From positions 156,998 through 220,997 of the forward strand of contig NZ_JAKSXV010000089.1 of assembly GCF_022829345.1 (NCBI RefSeq): a stretch of DNA of 64,000 bases. The letters run 5' to 3'. Position numbers and translations under genes: made by a program. The notes beneath the pieces were generated by a model, which saw only the letters and a program-made list of their open reading frames with translations, ran no database searches and was not told the DNA's origin. This DNA is from Methylobacterium sp. J-090 (GTDB taxonomy: Bacteria; Pseudomonadota; Alphaproteobacteria; Rhizobiales; Beijerinckiaceae). Shown one piece after another: positions 30,235 to 38,175 of the stretch. Position 1 is the stretch's first letter; each line of letters begins with the position of its first letter.

Positions 30235-30396
30235 ATGATCAGGGTCATGCAGCAGATCTGGGTTCCCCGATCTGGGCGGCTACGGTTTTCGCCCTTCCTC
30301 TGCGGAATCGCTGCTGCCCTTGCTGAGCTATGTCCGCTGCCTCTCACCGATCCGCTGCCGGATCGTATTGTGGTGGCGCTACAGGCCCTGTCATAG
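30235..30396 (+). CDS. Possible small ORF (53 aa)
   Basis: A short open frame with a hydrophobic middle (FLCGIAAALAELCPLP) and a C-terminus LPDRIVVALQAL. An AAGGCAG sequence lies upstream but at loose spacing. The next in-frame start is at 30247. It is the only protein-like frame in the 490 bp before the chemoreceptor and may equally be a fragment. Confidence 0.3.
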   Translation: MIRVMQQIWVPRSGRLRFSPFLCGIAAALAELCPLPLTDPLPDRIVVALQALS

Positions 30397-30662
30397 ATGT
30401 AACGCGGCCCGTCGCTTTTCACCCATGCGGGCTCGCCTTCAAGAACAGCAGATCAACGTAACTGGCCGGCCGGGCTGCGCGCGAGAACCGCGCTCCGGAC
30501 TCGTACTGCACCTTCTCGATCCCGTTCCGTGCTACGTTGATCAGGATGAAGGCTTCTCCTCTGGGACAACAGCTACTGCCGCGTTATGAAGGCGTGGCAG
30601 GCCAAGAGCGCATTTGGCTGTGCAGGTAGAATCTGTAGTCTCTGTGCAAGGTCCAGTCGAAA

Positions 30663-32303
30663 ATGCCGAACACGTTTGGCCTCAACCGCACCCTCGGTGG
30701 GGCCGTCGGCGCCATCGCTTTGGTCGCAACTTTAAGTAGCGGCCTCGTCCTGACAGCCTTCAACCAGGTGCATGATGCAACCGAGGCTCGACGCCAAGTC
30801 ACGTTGGTTTTGCGCGATCTCGATGCCTTCCGAGCTGCAATGCTTAACCAAGAGACCGGGCTGCGAGGCTACCTGCTCACCGGACGAGAAACGAGTCTTG
30901 AGCCTTATCGCGCAGGCCGTCCTGCCCTGGACCAGACGATCGACCGTCTCGCTGCCCGGATTGGCGCAAGCGCTGTGCCCTCGCCCCTGCTGAACGACGC
31001 CGTGACAGCCGCGCGCACTTGGCAGGTGGACATAGGAGAGGCTGCTATTCGTATGGCCGCCGATCCCACTACGAGAGCGACCGCTGTAAAAATTGAGGCC
31101 GACGGCTCCGGCAAGCGGCTATTCGATACCCTTCGCGATAAGCTCGCGGCCATTGAGGCTTTGGAGGAGAAGGAACGCGTCCGGCAGAACATGCTCCTAG
31201 CCGCGGCAGAACGAAACGCATGGCTCGTGCTCTGGGGCAGTGCCCTGTTCACACTCCTGATCTGCCTCGGCATCGGCGTTGCCATCCATCGCCTGATCGT
31301 CCGCCCGCTCGGTGCTGTGACGCGTTTTGCCGAACGGGTTGGATCCGGGGATCTGACCGATCGAGTCGCCATGCAGCGACACGACGAACTTGGGCGTCTG
31401 GGTCGTACTCTGAACGGCATGGTCGCTGGGCTGGCCGACCTGGCGCAGACCAACCGTACTGCGACTTCCGATTTGAACGCCGCAGCGGCCGAGATCAGCG
31501 CCTCAGCGCAGGAGCAGGCGGCCTCCGTCGAGGAACAATTCGCCGCCGTGCAGGAAACGGCTGCGACCATGGACGAGATCACTCAGACGGGCACGCAAAT
31601 CAGCAAGCGGGCTGGCGATGTCATCGCCACTGCGCAAAACACAGCTCAGACCTCGCGTCAGGGCCTGCGGGCGGTGGCCGACACCGCCAGGGCCATGGAG
31701 GCGATTCGCGAGCAGGCGGAGGCGGTTGCCGGTAACATCGTGGCGGTTTCCGAGAAGACCCAGGCCATCGGCGACATCATCACCACCGTCAACGACATCG
31801 CGGAGCGCACCCACCTGCTGGCGCTCAACGCCGCCATCGAGGCGGCCGCCGCCGGCGAGAGCGGCCGGAGCTTCGCCGTCGTGGCCTCGGAGATGAAGCT
31901 GCTGGCCGATCAGGCCAAGGCGGCGACGGGGCAGGTCCGCACGATCCTCGGCGAGATCCAGCGCGGCATCAACACGTCGGTGATGCTCACAGAAGAGGCG
32001 GTCAAGCGCGCCGCCGCCGGCAAGGCCCGCTCGGACACCACCCAGCGGACCATTGAGGAGATCACCGCCAAGGTCGAGGAGAGCGTCCAGACCTTCCAGC
32101 AGATCGTCGCCTCGACGAACCAGCAGCAGCTCGGCATTGAGCAGGTGATGGGGGCTCTCCAAAACATCCGGCAGGCGAGCCAGCAAACGGCGGCTGGCAC
32201 CCGCGAGGTCGAGGCCGCATCCACCAATCTGACAGAGCTCGCCCAGGCTTTGATGAAACTCACCGAGCGATACCAACTGGTGGGGGAAGCAATACCGGCA
32301 TGA
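30663..32303 (+). CDS. Methyl-accepting chemotaxis protein with CHASE3 sensor
   Basis: A 546-residue chemoreceptor: membrane helix (about 11-33), CHASE3-type periplasmic domain (about 35-180, with the hallmark NQETGLRGYLLTG), second membrane helix (about 185-212), HAMP, and a signalling coiled coil with tip THLLALNAAIEAAAAGESG. There is no C-terminal CheR-binding pentapeptide. The N-terminal half uses fewer GC-rich codons than the signalling half from about 31,700 on, which hints at a mosaic origin. It is the first sizeable gene inside the accessory block, so it may be cargo that gives the host a new sensory input. Confidence 0.93.
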   Translation: MPNTFGLNRTLGGAVGAIALVATLSSGLVLTAFNQVHDATEARRQVTLVLRDLDAFRAAMLNQETGLRGYLLTGRETSLEPYRAGRPALDQTIDRLAARIGASAVPSPLLNDAVTAARTWQVDIGEAAIRMAADPTTRATAVKIEADGSGKRLFDTLRDKLAAIEALEEKERVRQNMLLAAAERNAWLVLWGSALFTLLICLGIGVAIHRLIVRPLGAVTRFAERVGSGDLTDRVAMQRHDELGRLGRTLNGMVAGLADLAQTNRTATSDLNAAAAEISASAQEQAASVEEQFAAVQETAATMDEITQTGTQISKRAGDVIATAQNTAQTSRQGLRAVADTARAMEAIREQAEAVAGNIVAVSEKTQAIGDIITTVNDIAERTHLLALNAAIEAAAAGESGRSFAVVASEMKLLADQAKAATGQVRTILGEIQRGINTSVMLTEEAVKRAAAGKARSDTTQRTIEEITAKVEESVQTFQQIVASTNQQQLGIEQVMGALQNIRQASQQTAAGTREVEAASTNLTELAQALMKLTERYQLVGEAIPA

Positions 32304-32678
32304 GCACGACGATCGCCGGGCGGTTCGGCGAGGTGCCGGAGGTCGCCGCGTACAGCCTGTAAGGTGGGTAGGCACTTCCTGATAACGGCAGGCCGGCCAT
32401 GCCCTATCGAACCGACTATGACCCGCTGCCCCAATCGCAATGTCGAGCCAAGTTGCGAACCGGCTTAAGCGTGAGATAGGCGTCCCATCCTGCCAGACCT
32501 TGATCGTTTCGGGCGGCGGGGGCGTTACGCATGCGCTGTCAGCACGTCGATCAGTTGAGTGATGTAGCGCGTCGCAAGCTTAATTAATTAATCGCCCTTT
32601 CGGGCAAGCCCGCTGCGCGATGGGATCAAAGCATTGAGGTGCCCCGCCGCTACGTTGCGGCGGGGCTTAGTCACTCAA
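32304..32678. other. Intergenic region after the CHASE3 receptor
   Basis: 375 bp without a supported gene. A 20-codon frame overlaps the receptor stop by ATGA but is too short to call. An AT-rich stretch (TTAATTAATTAAT near 32580) and the terminator hairpin listed separately are its only features. Confidence 0.45.
32640..32667 (-). terminator. Hairpin after the small secreted protein gene
   Basis: A perfect 10-bp stem (GCCCCGCCGC / GCGGCGGGGC) around a 6-nt loop, 12 nt beyond the stop of the gene at 32679-32912. It has no long T-tract, but its position suits a terminator. Confidence 0.55.
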
Positions 32679-32912
32679 TCAGTTCCCCCACATCCGGCGA
32701 TGCTGGAACTGACGACCGCTCATGCGGCGATTCATCCGACGCGAGGACATCCGCGGACGCATCATACGTCGGTCGATGCGGACCTGAGTGACGGGCTCTG
32801 TCAAAGTCGCAAGTGCTGGCATCGGGCCAACCACCGCAGCTGAAACCGAGCTTGCGAATGCGATGGCTCCCAATGCCATCAGGCTTGCAGTGGCGATCAG
32901 CGATCTGCGCAT
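32679..32912 (-). CDS. Small secreted Arg/Met-rich protein
   Basis: A 77-residue protein with a signal peptide cleaved near SSVSAA. The mature part is a basic region rich in Arg and Met (RRMMRPRMSSRRMNRRMSGR). A hairpin follows the stop. The Met/Arg richness could bind metal or nucleic acid, but no function is known. ATG start at 32912. Confidence 0.6.
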   Translation of the reverse strand: MRRSLIATASLMALGAIAFASSVSAAVVGPMPALATLTEPVTQVRIDRRMMRPRMSSRRMNRRMSGRQFQHRRMWGN

Positions 32913-33153
32913 AATGGTACCTTTCGTGCTGCCATCACGCCGCAGAAATCTGCCGCCACATGGTTGAAGCAGACTTCAACGTTCTGAACGGTGTTTCGGC
33001 TCGCGATTAATTGAATTTGCAGGAAATGCCCACCGCCGTGCGAGCTGCGAGAAACCAGGGTTTCTATTGCGAATAAATCGAACCGCGACCTATAGCTGCC
33101 TTGAGCGTTGCCACCGCGCGGTCCCTCAAGTGATCCGTCCCTAGGAGTCCAAG

Positions 33154-33606
33154 ATGGGCATTTTCCAGAACCTCATCCAGAGTGTCACGGCCTACGTCGG
33201 CGATAAGACGCTGATGCATGCTGCAGTGTCGGCCGCGGCGAACGTCATCGTCGCCGACAGCGAGGTCGATGAGGAGGAGGTAGAGGTCGCCTTGGCGGCC
33301 ATGAAAGCCAATCCCATCATCGAGAAGGGCTACGATACCCTGATGCTGGAGGCCGAGCTGTTCGACGGCATCGCACGCGCGCGGACTCGCGTCGGCCGCG
33401 TTGACAATCTGAGCCGCGTGGCCGCCATCGCCGACCGGTCCATCGACCAGCGGAACAGCGTGTTCCTCATCGCGTCTGATGCCGCCGACTACGAGGGAAT
33501 CAGTGAGGTCGAGCATAGAGCCTTGAACGAGATCGCGACCGCCTTGTCTGTCGACAAGGACGCCCTGCTCCGGCTCGCTCACGTCAAGCCGACCCTCGCC
33601 CCATAA
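33154..33606 (+). CDS. TerB-like tellurite-resistance family protein
   Basis: A 150-residue helical acidic protein resembling the TerB fold. It has VSAAANVIVADSEVDEEEVE near the N-terminus, a region LIASDAADYEGISEVEHRAL, and a C-terminal LSVDKDALLRLAHV. The paired acidic helices (DSEVDEEE and SDAADYEG) match the metal-binding pattern of the family. There are no other ter genes around, so a general stress or membrane-associated role is as likely as tellurite resistance. A CTAGGAG site precedes the ATG; the next gene starts 38 bp after its stop. Confidence 0.7.
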   Translation: MGIFQNLIQSVTAYVGDKTLMHAAVSAAANVIVADSEVDEEEVEVALAAMKANPIIEKGYDTLMLEAELFDGIARARTRVGRVDNLSRVAAIADRSIDQRNSVFLIASDAADYEGISEVEHRALNEIATALSVDKDALLRLAHVKPTLAP

Positions 33607-33644
33607 TCCGCAGGCAAGGCTATCGCGCCGGGAGGCGTATCGAG

Positions 33645-33938
33645 ATGAGCGAAAGCCCGATAACGGTTGCAATCATCCCCGACCCAACCAGCCGCCTCGC
33701 TGAGGTCTCTCGGCTCGCGACGCTCCTCGCAGATCGAGTGCTGGACGCTCAGATCATGAAGCGCCCAGTTCGAGATGATGACATCCGCTCGCTGCTCGAC
33801 GCCGGCCTGCTGCTGAAGGAGCACGGCAAGGAACTGCCGTCTCTCCTTGGGCAGATTATGCTGGCAGCCGAAGGGCCCGAGCCAGAGGCTGCTGCAGAGC
33901 CCGGACGGCTGGCTCGCGCGCTCCGGCCGTTCCAGTGA
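33645..33938 (+). CDS. Hypothetical protein downstream of TerB-like gene
   Basis: A 97-residue protein, mostly helical and acidic, with a clear GGAGG ribosome site. It begins MSESPITVAIIPDPTSRLAE and ends in a Glu/Ala/Pro tail. No family recognised. It probably shares a transcript with the TerB-like gene. Confidence 0.6.
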   Translation: MSESPITVAIIPDPTSRLAEVSRLATLLADRVLDAQIMKRPVRDDDIRSLLDAGLLLKEHGKELPSLLGQIMLAAEGPEPEAAAEPGRLARALRPFQ

Positions 33939-34027
33939 ACGAAGGGCTGAGAATGCTTGATATGCCGCGGGATCACGTTTCATTTTGGTGCAGTTGATCC
34001 TGCACATTTGAATGCGGAGGCACCGCC

Positions 34028-34204
34028 ATGGCCCAAACCCAGCATTCCCATCCGGACCCCATCGAGGAAGGTGCCCAGGCCCGAATCCATGGTCGGCCGA
34101 AAGATTCTTGCCCCTACCCTCGCGATAGTGAGAAACGCGCGTCATGGATGGAGGGGTACGATGGAACGCCCCGCAATGATGGCCCAGATCCCCGATTGGG
34201 GTGA
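34028..34204 (+). CDS. Rmf/CrpP-like small protein
   Basis: A 58-codon gene. The core reads EEGAQARIHGRPKDSCPYPR, then RASWMEGYDG, the same pattern as ribosome modulation factor (G..AG..GR....CPY......W..G). Rmf dimerises ribosomes into 100S particles in stationary phase; CrpP-type relatives occur on mobile elements. A GGAGG site sits 7 nt upstream of the ATG. It is the shortest gene in this accessory stretch that has a recognisable family. Whether it acts on ribosomes is inference. Confidence 0.65.
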   Translation: MAQTQHSHPDPIEEGAQARIHGRPKDSCPYPRDSEKRASWMEGYDGTPRNDGPDPRLG

Positions 34205-34261
34205 GCGGAACGCGCCAGGAAATAGAAGCATCGCCGCTATCGCTATGAAGTTTAGCCTTCG

Positions 34262-34549
34262 TCAGTCCGGCTGATTATTCTTGCTATGATCGACTTTTAT
34301 TTTTGTAATTGAACTGTTATCTCGATCGTTTTTCAAAAAAGCCGCACAAAATATGCTCATAAGCCAGCTAATTTCAAGAACGCCGGATAAGTAAATTGTT
34401 CTTAGCAATACATCTGTCGCATCAAGATGGTTGATGGCTCCAGAAATGCCAATAGCTAGAGCTATGGTCATCACAATAGGCAGCAGAAGCCACCATGACA
34501 GGAACGTGCCACTGACTGCGCCCAGCACCGCAACAACAAAATAGGACAT
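34262..34549 (-). CDS. Small multi-helix membrane protein
   Basis: A 95-residue protein with about three hydrophobic segments (YFVVAVLGAVSGTFLSWWLL, LPIVMTIALAIGISGAI, and YLSGVLEISWLMSIFCAAFL) and a polar Asn/Lys-rich tail. The coding region is much lower in GC than the core genes, a sign of foreign origin. Start chosen at the ATG at 34549. No family recognised. Confidence 0.5.
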   Translation of the reverse strand: MSYFVVAVLGAVSGTFLSWWLLLPIVMTIALAIGISGAINHLDATDVLLRTIYLSGVLEISWLMSIFCAAFLKNDRDNSSITKIKVDHSKNNQPD

Positions 34550-34704
34550 CGGTCCGCAGCCTTTCACAATCCTGTGATTGGGTCGTGGGCTGTTTAGAGT
34601 AGGCTTTCGTTAAAATATATCTCCGAATAAATCACATAAGCATCAAATTGTCGCACCAATGGTCTTTCTCGAAATAATAGCTCACCACCGCGAGACGTTG
34701 GTTA

Positions 34705-34797
34705 CTAGACCATAATGCCCACGGCAAAGTACGCTATCAGGCTGACTATGACAGCTAGTATTAATCCGACAAAGCATAAATAAAAAAAGTTTTTCAT
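34705..34797 (-). CDS. Tiny single-helix membrane protein
   Basis: A 30-codon frame encoding a basic start and one hydrophobic helix (KNFFYLCFVGLILAVIVSLI). It lies in an AT-rich stretch. The frame extends upstream to 34926 but without protein-like content. It is one of several tiny membrane-protein frames in this block. Confidence 0.35.
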   Translation of the reverse strand: MKNFFYLCFVGLILAVIVSLIAYFAVGIMV

Positions 34798-35106
34798 GGG
34801 TGCGATTTGATTATTGGGGTACTTCCGTTTTGTGTCGGCTCTGCCTTCCGGTTGCGTACAAAGCAAGCGACGAATGCGGTTCATGATTCGAGCGATTTCC
34901 GAATTTGCCAAAGGTGGCGGGCTCATATTTGATATCAGAGTTCGCCATGCTTATGACTTGTGGAAAGTACGCAGACCCCTCTCGATCCTCAGCTTCATCT
35001 CCTGGCCCAGGTTCGAATGCCCACGGAGGCGGTAGGTACGTTCACGGAACCAAATTGGTTTCCGGCGGCACTCGTTTTTCTGCCCCCCCTATCTGAAGGA
35101 TCACCC
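34798..35106. other. AT-rich gap
   Basis: 309 bp with no supported gene. Overlapping frames on the plus strand have no protein-like content. The last bases supply the GAAGGA ribosome site of the next gene. Confidence 0.4.
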
Positions 35107-35319
35107 ATGCCCCCTGGCAAGATTGGAAGTCGGGACCGTGCTGAAACCAGGGCTGCCAAAGAGTCAGAGCGAGCGGATATGGCCGAGCAGGTTTGGAGCG
35201 AGGTCGAAGTTCAGAAGGCCATCACCGACGAGAAGACCGCGCGGTTGAAGACACAGCGGCTCGCACGAGATGTCGAGGAGGCTGCTGCCGCGAAGAATTC
35301 GAAGCCGACAACCGAGTGA
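35107..35319 (+). CDS. Small charged helical protein (paralogue of 36731-36946)
   Basis: A 70-residue, very hydrophilic, helical protein. The pattern is GSRDRAETRAAKESERADMA, then QVWSEVEV and RLKTQRLARDVEEAA. The second copy at 36731-36946 shares the pattern KxGSxDRAxTRAAKxxERAD...QVWxEV...RLKxxRLARD. GAAGGA precedes the ATG. No family recognised; the duplication and conservation argue that both are expressed proteins. Confidence 0.65.
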   Translation: MPPGKIGSRDRAETRAAKESERADMAEQVWSEVEVQKAITDEKTARLKTQRLARDVEEAAAAKNSKPTTE

Positions 35320-35327
35320 TAGCGGCC

Positions 35328-35582
35328 ATGCGCTACACCCTCCATCAGCTCGCACCTGGCAGCTACGATCTCGCGCATGATGGAGAGATCATCGGCGGCG
35401 TCGTTCGCAACGTCACTCCCTCGGGCTGGCCTTAGAGCTGGATTGCCGAGCTGTTCGAAGAGATCCTGCCAGACCGAAGGCCCACGCCCTTCAGCGAGGT
35501 TGAGCACTCCTTCAAGTCGCTTGAGGCTGTGATAGCTTGGCTCGGTAACGCGGCGATCGCCGTTGAGACGAGCGAAATCTAA
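35328..35582 (+). pseudogene. Small ORF interrupted by an in-frame TAG
   Basis: An 85-codon frame from the ATG at 35328 reads RYTLHQLAPGSYDLAHDGEI, then GGVVRNVTPSGWP. It meets TAG at 35433-35435 and continues in the same frame as SWIAELFEEILPDRRPTPFS, then EHSFKSLEAVIAWLG, to a TAA at 35580. Both halves look like one 84-residue globular protein. It is therefore a nonsense-inactivated gene, a readthrough gene or a sequencing error. It begins 9 nt after the preceding small gene. Confidence 0.55.
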
Positions 35583-35677
35583 CTGCCTGTTGCGCGTAGC
35601 CTCGCGTTCGCCAAGCAGCTGAGCGGGCGTCGCGTGCGTGTCTTACCCTTCTGGGCGAAATGGAGTGTCGTACCCAC

Positions 35678-36019
35678 TCAGAGCCGACGCGCTGAGTTCC
35701 GAGCATCGTCATCCGCCGCTATGACGCCAGCCAGCACGCGCGCTGGCGTCGTATAGACGATCCGCATTCCTTTCGGGACCGGTCCGCATCCGATGCAAAC
35801 GGCATAATCCCAGCGACGCCAGATCCGGGTGTTGCGCTCATCGACCGCTAGCTGCCTAGCCTGAGCGATCTCAATGAGTCTTTTGATTTCGGCTGCCTTC
35901 TCGTCACTTGTCAGATCCGATAGTCGAGAAGTGGGCAGTCGCGGCTGAGGTTTTCCCTGGCTTAAGGCTGGCGTTGCGAGACTGACCGATGCAGCGAAAA
36001 CTAAACAAATGACGCGCAT
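35678..36019 (-). CDS. Secreted CIGCG-motif protein (paralogue of 56744-57112)
   Basis: A 113-residue exported protein with a signal peptide (to TPALSQ). The core has EKAAEIKRLIEIAQARQLAV, then the shared block RNTRIWRRWDYAVCIGCGP and RIVYTTPARVLAGVIAADDD. The CxxC pair could bind metal or haem or form a disulfide. A clearly homologous gene lies in the right-hand core block. The accessory copy has a longer hydrophobic leader and less GC-rich codons. No named family recognised. Confidence 0.75.
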   Translation of the reverse strand: MRVICLVFAASVSLATPALSQGKPQPRLPTSRLSDLTSDEKAAEIKRLIEIAQARQLAVDERNTRIWRRWDYAVCIGCGPVPKGMRIVYTTPARVLAGVIAADDDARNSARRL

Positions 36020-36144
36020 TTGAAATCCTCAAGGGACAATCTGTAGTTTCTCTGGATTAATACGCGATTATAATGAAAAAAGTTGCGCAGTGCAGCCGAA
36101 GATAGTCGATTAAAAATTTGTATTTCATGCCGACGCAACAAAAG

Positions 36145-36171
36145 ACCCGCCTCGGATTGCTCCGGGCGGGT
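36145..36171 (-). terminator. Intrinsic terminator, minus strand
   Basis: A 7-bp GC stem (ACCCGCC / GGCGGGT) is followed on the minus strand by CTTTT. It fits as the end of a leftward transcript from the small gene at 36286-36405. Confidence 0.6.
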
Positions 36172-36285
36172 GAAGGTCGGGTCCTAGGAGGGACAAGAAG
36201 CGCAGATAGGGGGTCACCCCGTCGCTCGAAATAGATTCTACCCGCTTTTATTGCTAACATGTCGTCATATGACGGTATTATCTGA

Positions 36286-36405
36286 TCATGCCCAAATTAA
36301 ACAACCGGCCCCAAATAGCAGGAATGGAGCCAGTGCGAACGAGATGATTTCTACAACTGGCCAGTCAACACTCATTGGTAAAATCTTTGATTTCGGGAGA
36401 CGCAT
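36286..36405 (-). CDS. Tiny single-helix membrane protein
   Basis: A 39-codon gene: RLPKSKILPMSVDWPVVEII, then SFALAPFLLFGAGCLIWA, giving one membrane helix at the C-terminus. A strong GGAGGAGG site lies just upstream of the ATG, and an intrinsic terminator follows about 115 nt past the stop. Both support a real transcript. Function unknown. Confidence 0.5.
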   Translation of the reverse strand: MRLPKSKILPMSVDWPVVEIISFALAPFLLFGAGCLIWA

Positions 36406-36730
36406 CGCATGTCCTCCTCCCAATTAAGGGCTGCCGTAAGGGAATGCTCGGCTAGAAAAAATTAGGCCCTCGACTATCGAGACCTTTTGCATGAGTTCGA
36501 TTTTTCAAAACCATCATATGATGGCCGCCGCATAAATTTATTGTCGACGTGACGTGGTCAAATATTAGGACTAAGCTGCTCCAGCGAAAAACTGAATGCC
36601 GGTTGCATCCAATGTTCCGCGGGCGAAAAATGATGTTCAGCTGCAACGGCATCGTCATGCTGAAAGCGTGCGTTAGAGACGAGCGGCGGCGTCGTATCGG
36701 CACGGGCTTTTAGCCATAACAGGATCCCCA
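36406..36730. other. AT-rich intergenic region
   Basis: 325 bp with no supported gene. Two overlapping minus-strand frames lack ribosome sites and protein-like content. It separates a leftward tiny gene from the rightward small paralogue. Confidence 0.4.
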
Positions 36731-36946
36731 ATGGCCCAGGACAAGAGCGGCAGCCAGGATCGCGCTGACACCCGCGCTGCCAAGGCGGCCGAGAGGGCCG
36801 ATACCGCAGGACAAGTCTGGGAAGAGGTAAGGGTGCGAGAGACGGCACGCGACGACCAAATCGTTCGCCTGAAGGCTGAGCGACTGGCGCGGGATGCCAA
36901 CGATGTGGCGGCGAAGGATGTCGCCGCCCAGCCGGTGAAATCTTAG
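36731..36946 (+). CDS. Small charged helical protein (paralogue of 35107-35319)
   Basis: A 71-residue hydrophilic helical protein: KSGSQDRADTRAAKAAERAD, then QVWEEVRV and RLKAERLARDANDVAAK. It is the second copy of the pattern at 35107-35319. It differs by one extra residue at the N-terminus and a more alanine-rich tail. No family recognised. Confidence 0.65.
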   Translation: MAQDKSGSQDRADTRAAKAAERADTAGQVWEEVRVRETARDDQIVRLKAERLARDANDVAAKDVAAQPVKS

Positions 36947-37167
36947 CCGGCCAAGGGCTGACGACAGCGCTTCCCAACCGGAAGTGGTCACTTCCCGCCG
37001 CGCTCAGTCGAATCGTCGATCAGGTCGGTGATGACGGCGGCGATGCCGAGGATGGGGCATCCGGCCCTGCTTGGCCGCTGAAGCCAGTTCATGGGCGAAA
37101 GAGCGAGGCTGGTTCTCTCTGCATTCATCAGAATGGCAAAGGGGCTGGGGTGCGGCCGTACAAGACG

Positions 37168-37596
37168 CTAGCGACCAGCGCCTTCGATCGCGTCGTTCGG
37201 TACATCCTTCGGCCAATACCCCTGGCCAGGTACGTTCAGGAATTCATCGCGGAAGCGCCACATGATCGTGCCAATATTCTTGGCCTTGTCGCTGCCAGCG
37301 AGTGGGATTCCTGCCGCATCAAACGCGTCGACTAATTCACCGCGGGTCATGGGTTTCCCTCGCGACACGATCTCATCGCGGGCAAGCTTGGCGAGGCGTG
37401 CTGGCGCGATGATGTTTCGCTCTCGACGCTTAGGCGTGCTCGGCGTTTCAACCGCGGTATCCTGAGGAGTGGCACCTCGATTAGCGCTGATTCTCATCAG
37501 GTTTTCGTATGCCCGGAGATACTCTTCCACGGCCTTGAGTTCGACAAGGAGCTCCCCCTTGCGCTTGAGCTGGTTCTTATAGGTCGCGTCGTCCAT
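37168..37596 (-). CDS. Winged-helix (HARE-HTH-like) protein
   Basis: A 142-residue protein: an N-terminal coiled coil (about 1-40, KRKGELLVELKAVEEYLRAY), a linker, and a C-terminal winged-helix-like domain (about 68-135). The latter has RLAKLARDEIVSRGKPMTRG, then LVDAFDAAGIPLAGSD and GTIMWRFRDEFLNVPGQGYW. This resembles the HB1/ASXL/restriction-endonuclease (HARE) HTH linked to DNA-modification and transcription proteins. The ATG at 37596 is chosen over a longer frame. A regulatory role is inference. Confidence 0.6.
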   Translation of the reverse strand: MDDATYKNQLKRKGELLVELKAVEEYLRAYENLMRISANRGATPQDTAVETPSTPKRRERNIIAPARLAKLARDEIVSRGKPMTRGELVDAFDAAGIPLAGSDKAKNIGTIMWRFRDEFLNVPGQGYWPKDVPNDAIEGAGR

Positions 37597-37905
37597 GGCG
37601 CGGCCTCCAACGTGGAAATTCACGACCCCGATGCCCCACTCTAGCGTGATGCCTGTGGAAGCGTAACACAAACCACTCGAAATGGTTAATGGAATCCACT
37701 CCTGGGGTTGCAATCCAGGTGGGACGACTCTAATTGATGCCCATGCGCAAACGCCCCGCCTGTGAAGGCAGGGCGCGCACGGTGAACCACAAGGTTCACT
37801 GCAACCGATCGGGGGCCGTCGCCGGCCCTCGGATGTTCGCTTGGGGAAGGGAATATCTAGGTCCGCGGCGGCTCTCGGTCAACCATGGAATGTAAGGATT
37901 TCACC
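37597..37905. other. Hairpin-rich intergenic region
   Basis: 309 bp with at least three short inverted repeats in a row: CCCCGCCTGTGAAGGCAGGG, GTGAACCACAAGGTTCAC and GGGGGCCGTCGCCGGCCCTC (about 37750-37840). They could form a structured leader for the gene at 37906 or tandem terminators. No gene supported. Confidence 0.45.
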
Positions 37906-38052
37906 ATGGCTGATACCCCCAAGCCGCCCGCTGAGGGCCAGCAATTCATCTTCCGTCCGTTCATCACACTTCCTAACGGGACTGTGCTCTGGGCCCGGAA
38001 CTATGGAAAGCGGGCCTTCCGGATCCCGGTCGGACCGGTTAGCGAGCGCTAA
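37906..38052 (+). CDS. Small hypothetical protein (48 aa)
   Basis: A 48-residue frame reading ADTPKPPAEGQQFIFRPFIT, then LPNGTVLWARNYGKRAFRIP. AAGGA is 7 nt upstream of the ATG. The aromatic/basic content looks protein-like. No family recognised. Confidence 0.5.
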   Translation: MADTPKPPAEGQQFIFRPFITLPNGTVLWARNYGKRAFRIPVGPVSER

Positions 38053-38106
38053 ACGGAACTAGGAAAAGGTCGGTCCGAACCCGGCCTTCTTCCTATTGAG
38101 GCAATC

Positions 38107-38134
38107 TCGACAACCGCACCCCAGCATCTATCCT
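38107..38134 (+). promoter_or_regulatory. Promoter cassette, copy 1
   Basis: TCGACA and TATCCT are separated by 16 bp, 41 bp upstream of the gene at 38176. The surrounding segment (CAATCTCGACAACCGCACCC) recurs almost unchanged at 38740, upstream of another gene. Confidence 0.55.
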
Positions 38135-38175
38135 ACCCCGCGGCAGAGGCATTCCAGCTTCGCCGAAGGGGCACC

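Noticed and set aside
36057..36260. A minus-strand frame of 67 codons
   Set aside because: It covers a terminator hairpin and has no ribosome site; the tiny gene at 36286-36405 with strong ribosome site explains the transcript better.
36452..36977. Overlapping minus-strand frames opposite the small charged protein gene
   Set aside because: Antisense to a conserved duplicated gene; composition not protein-like.
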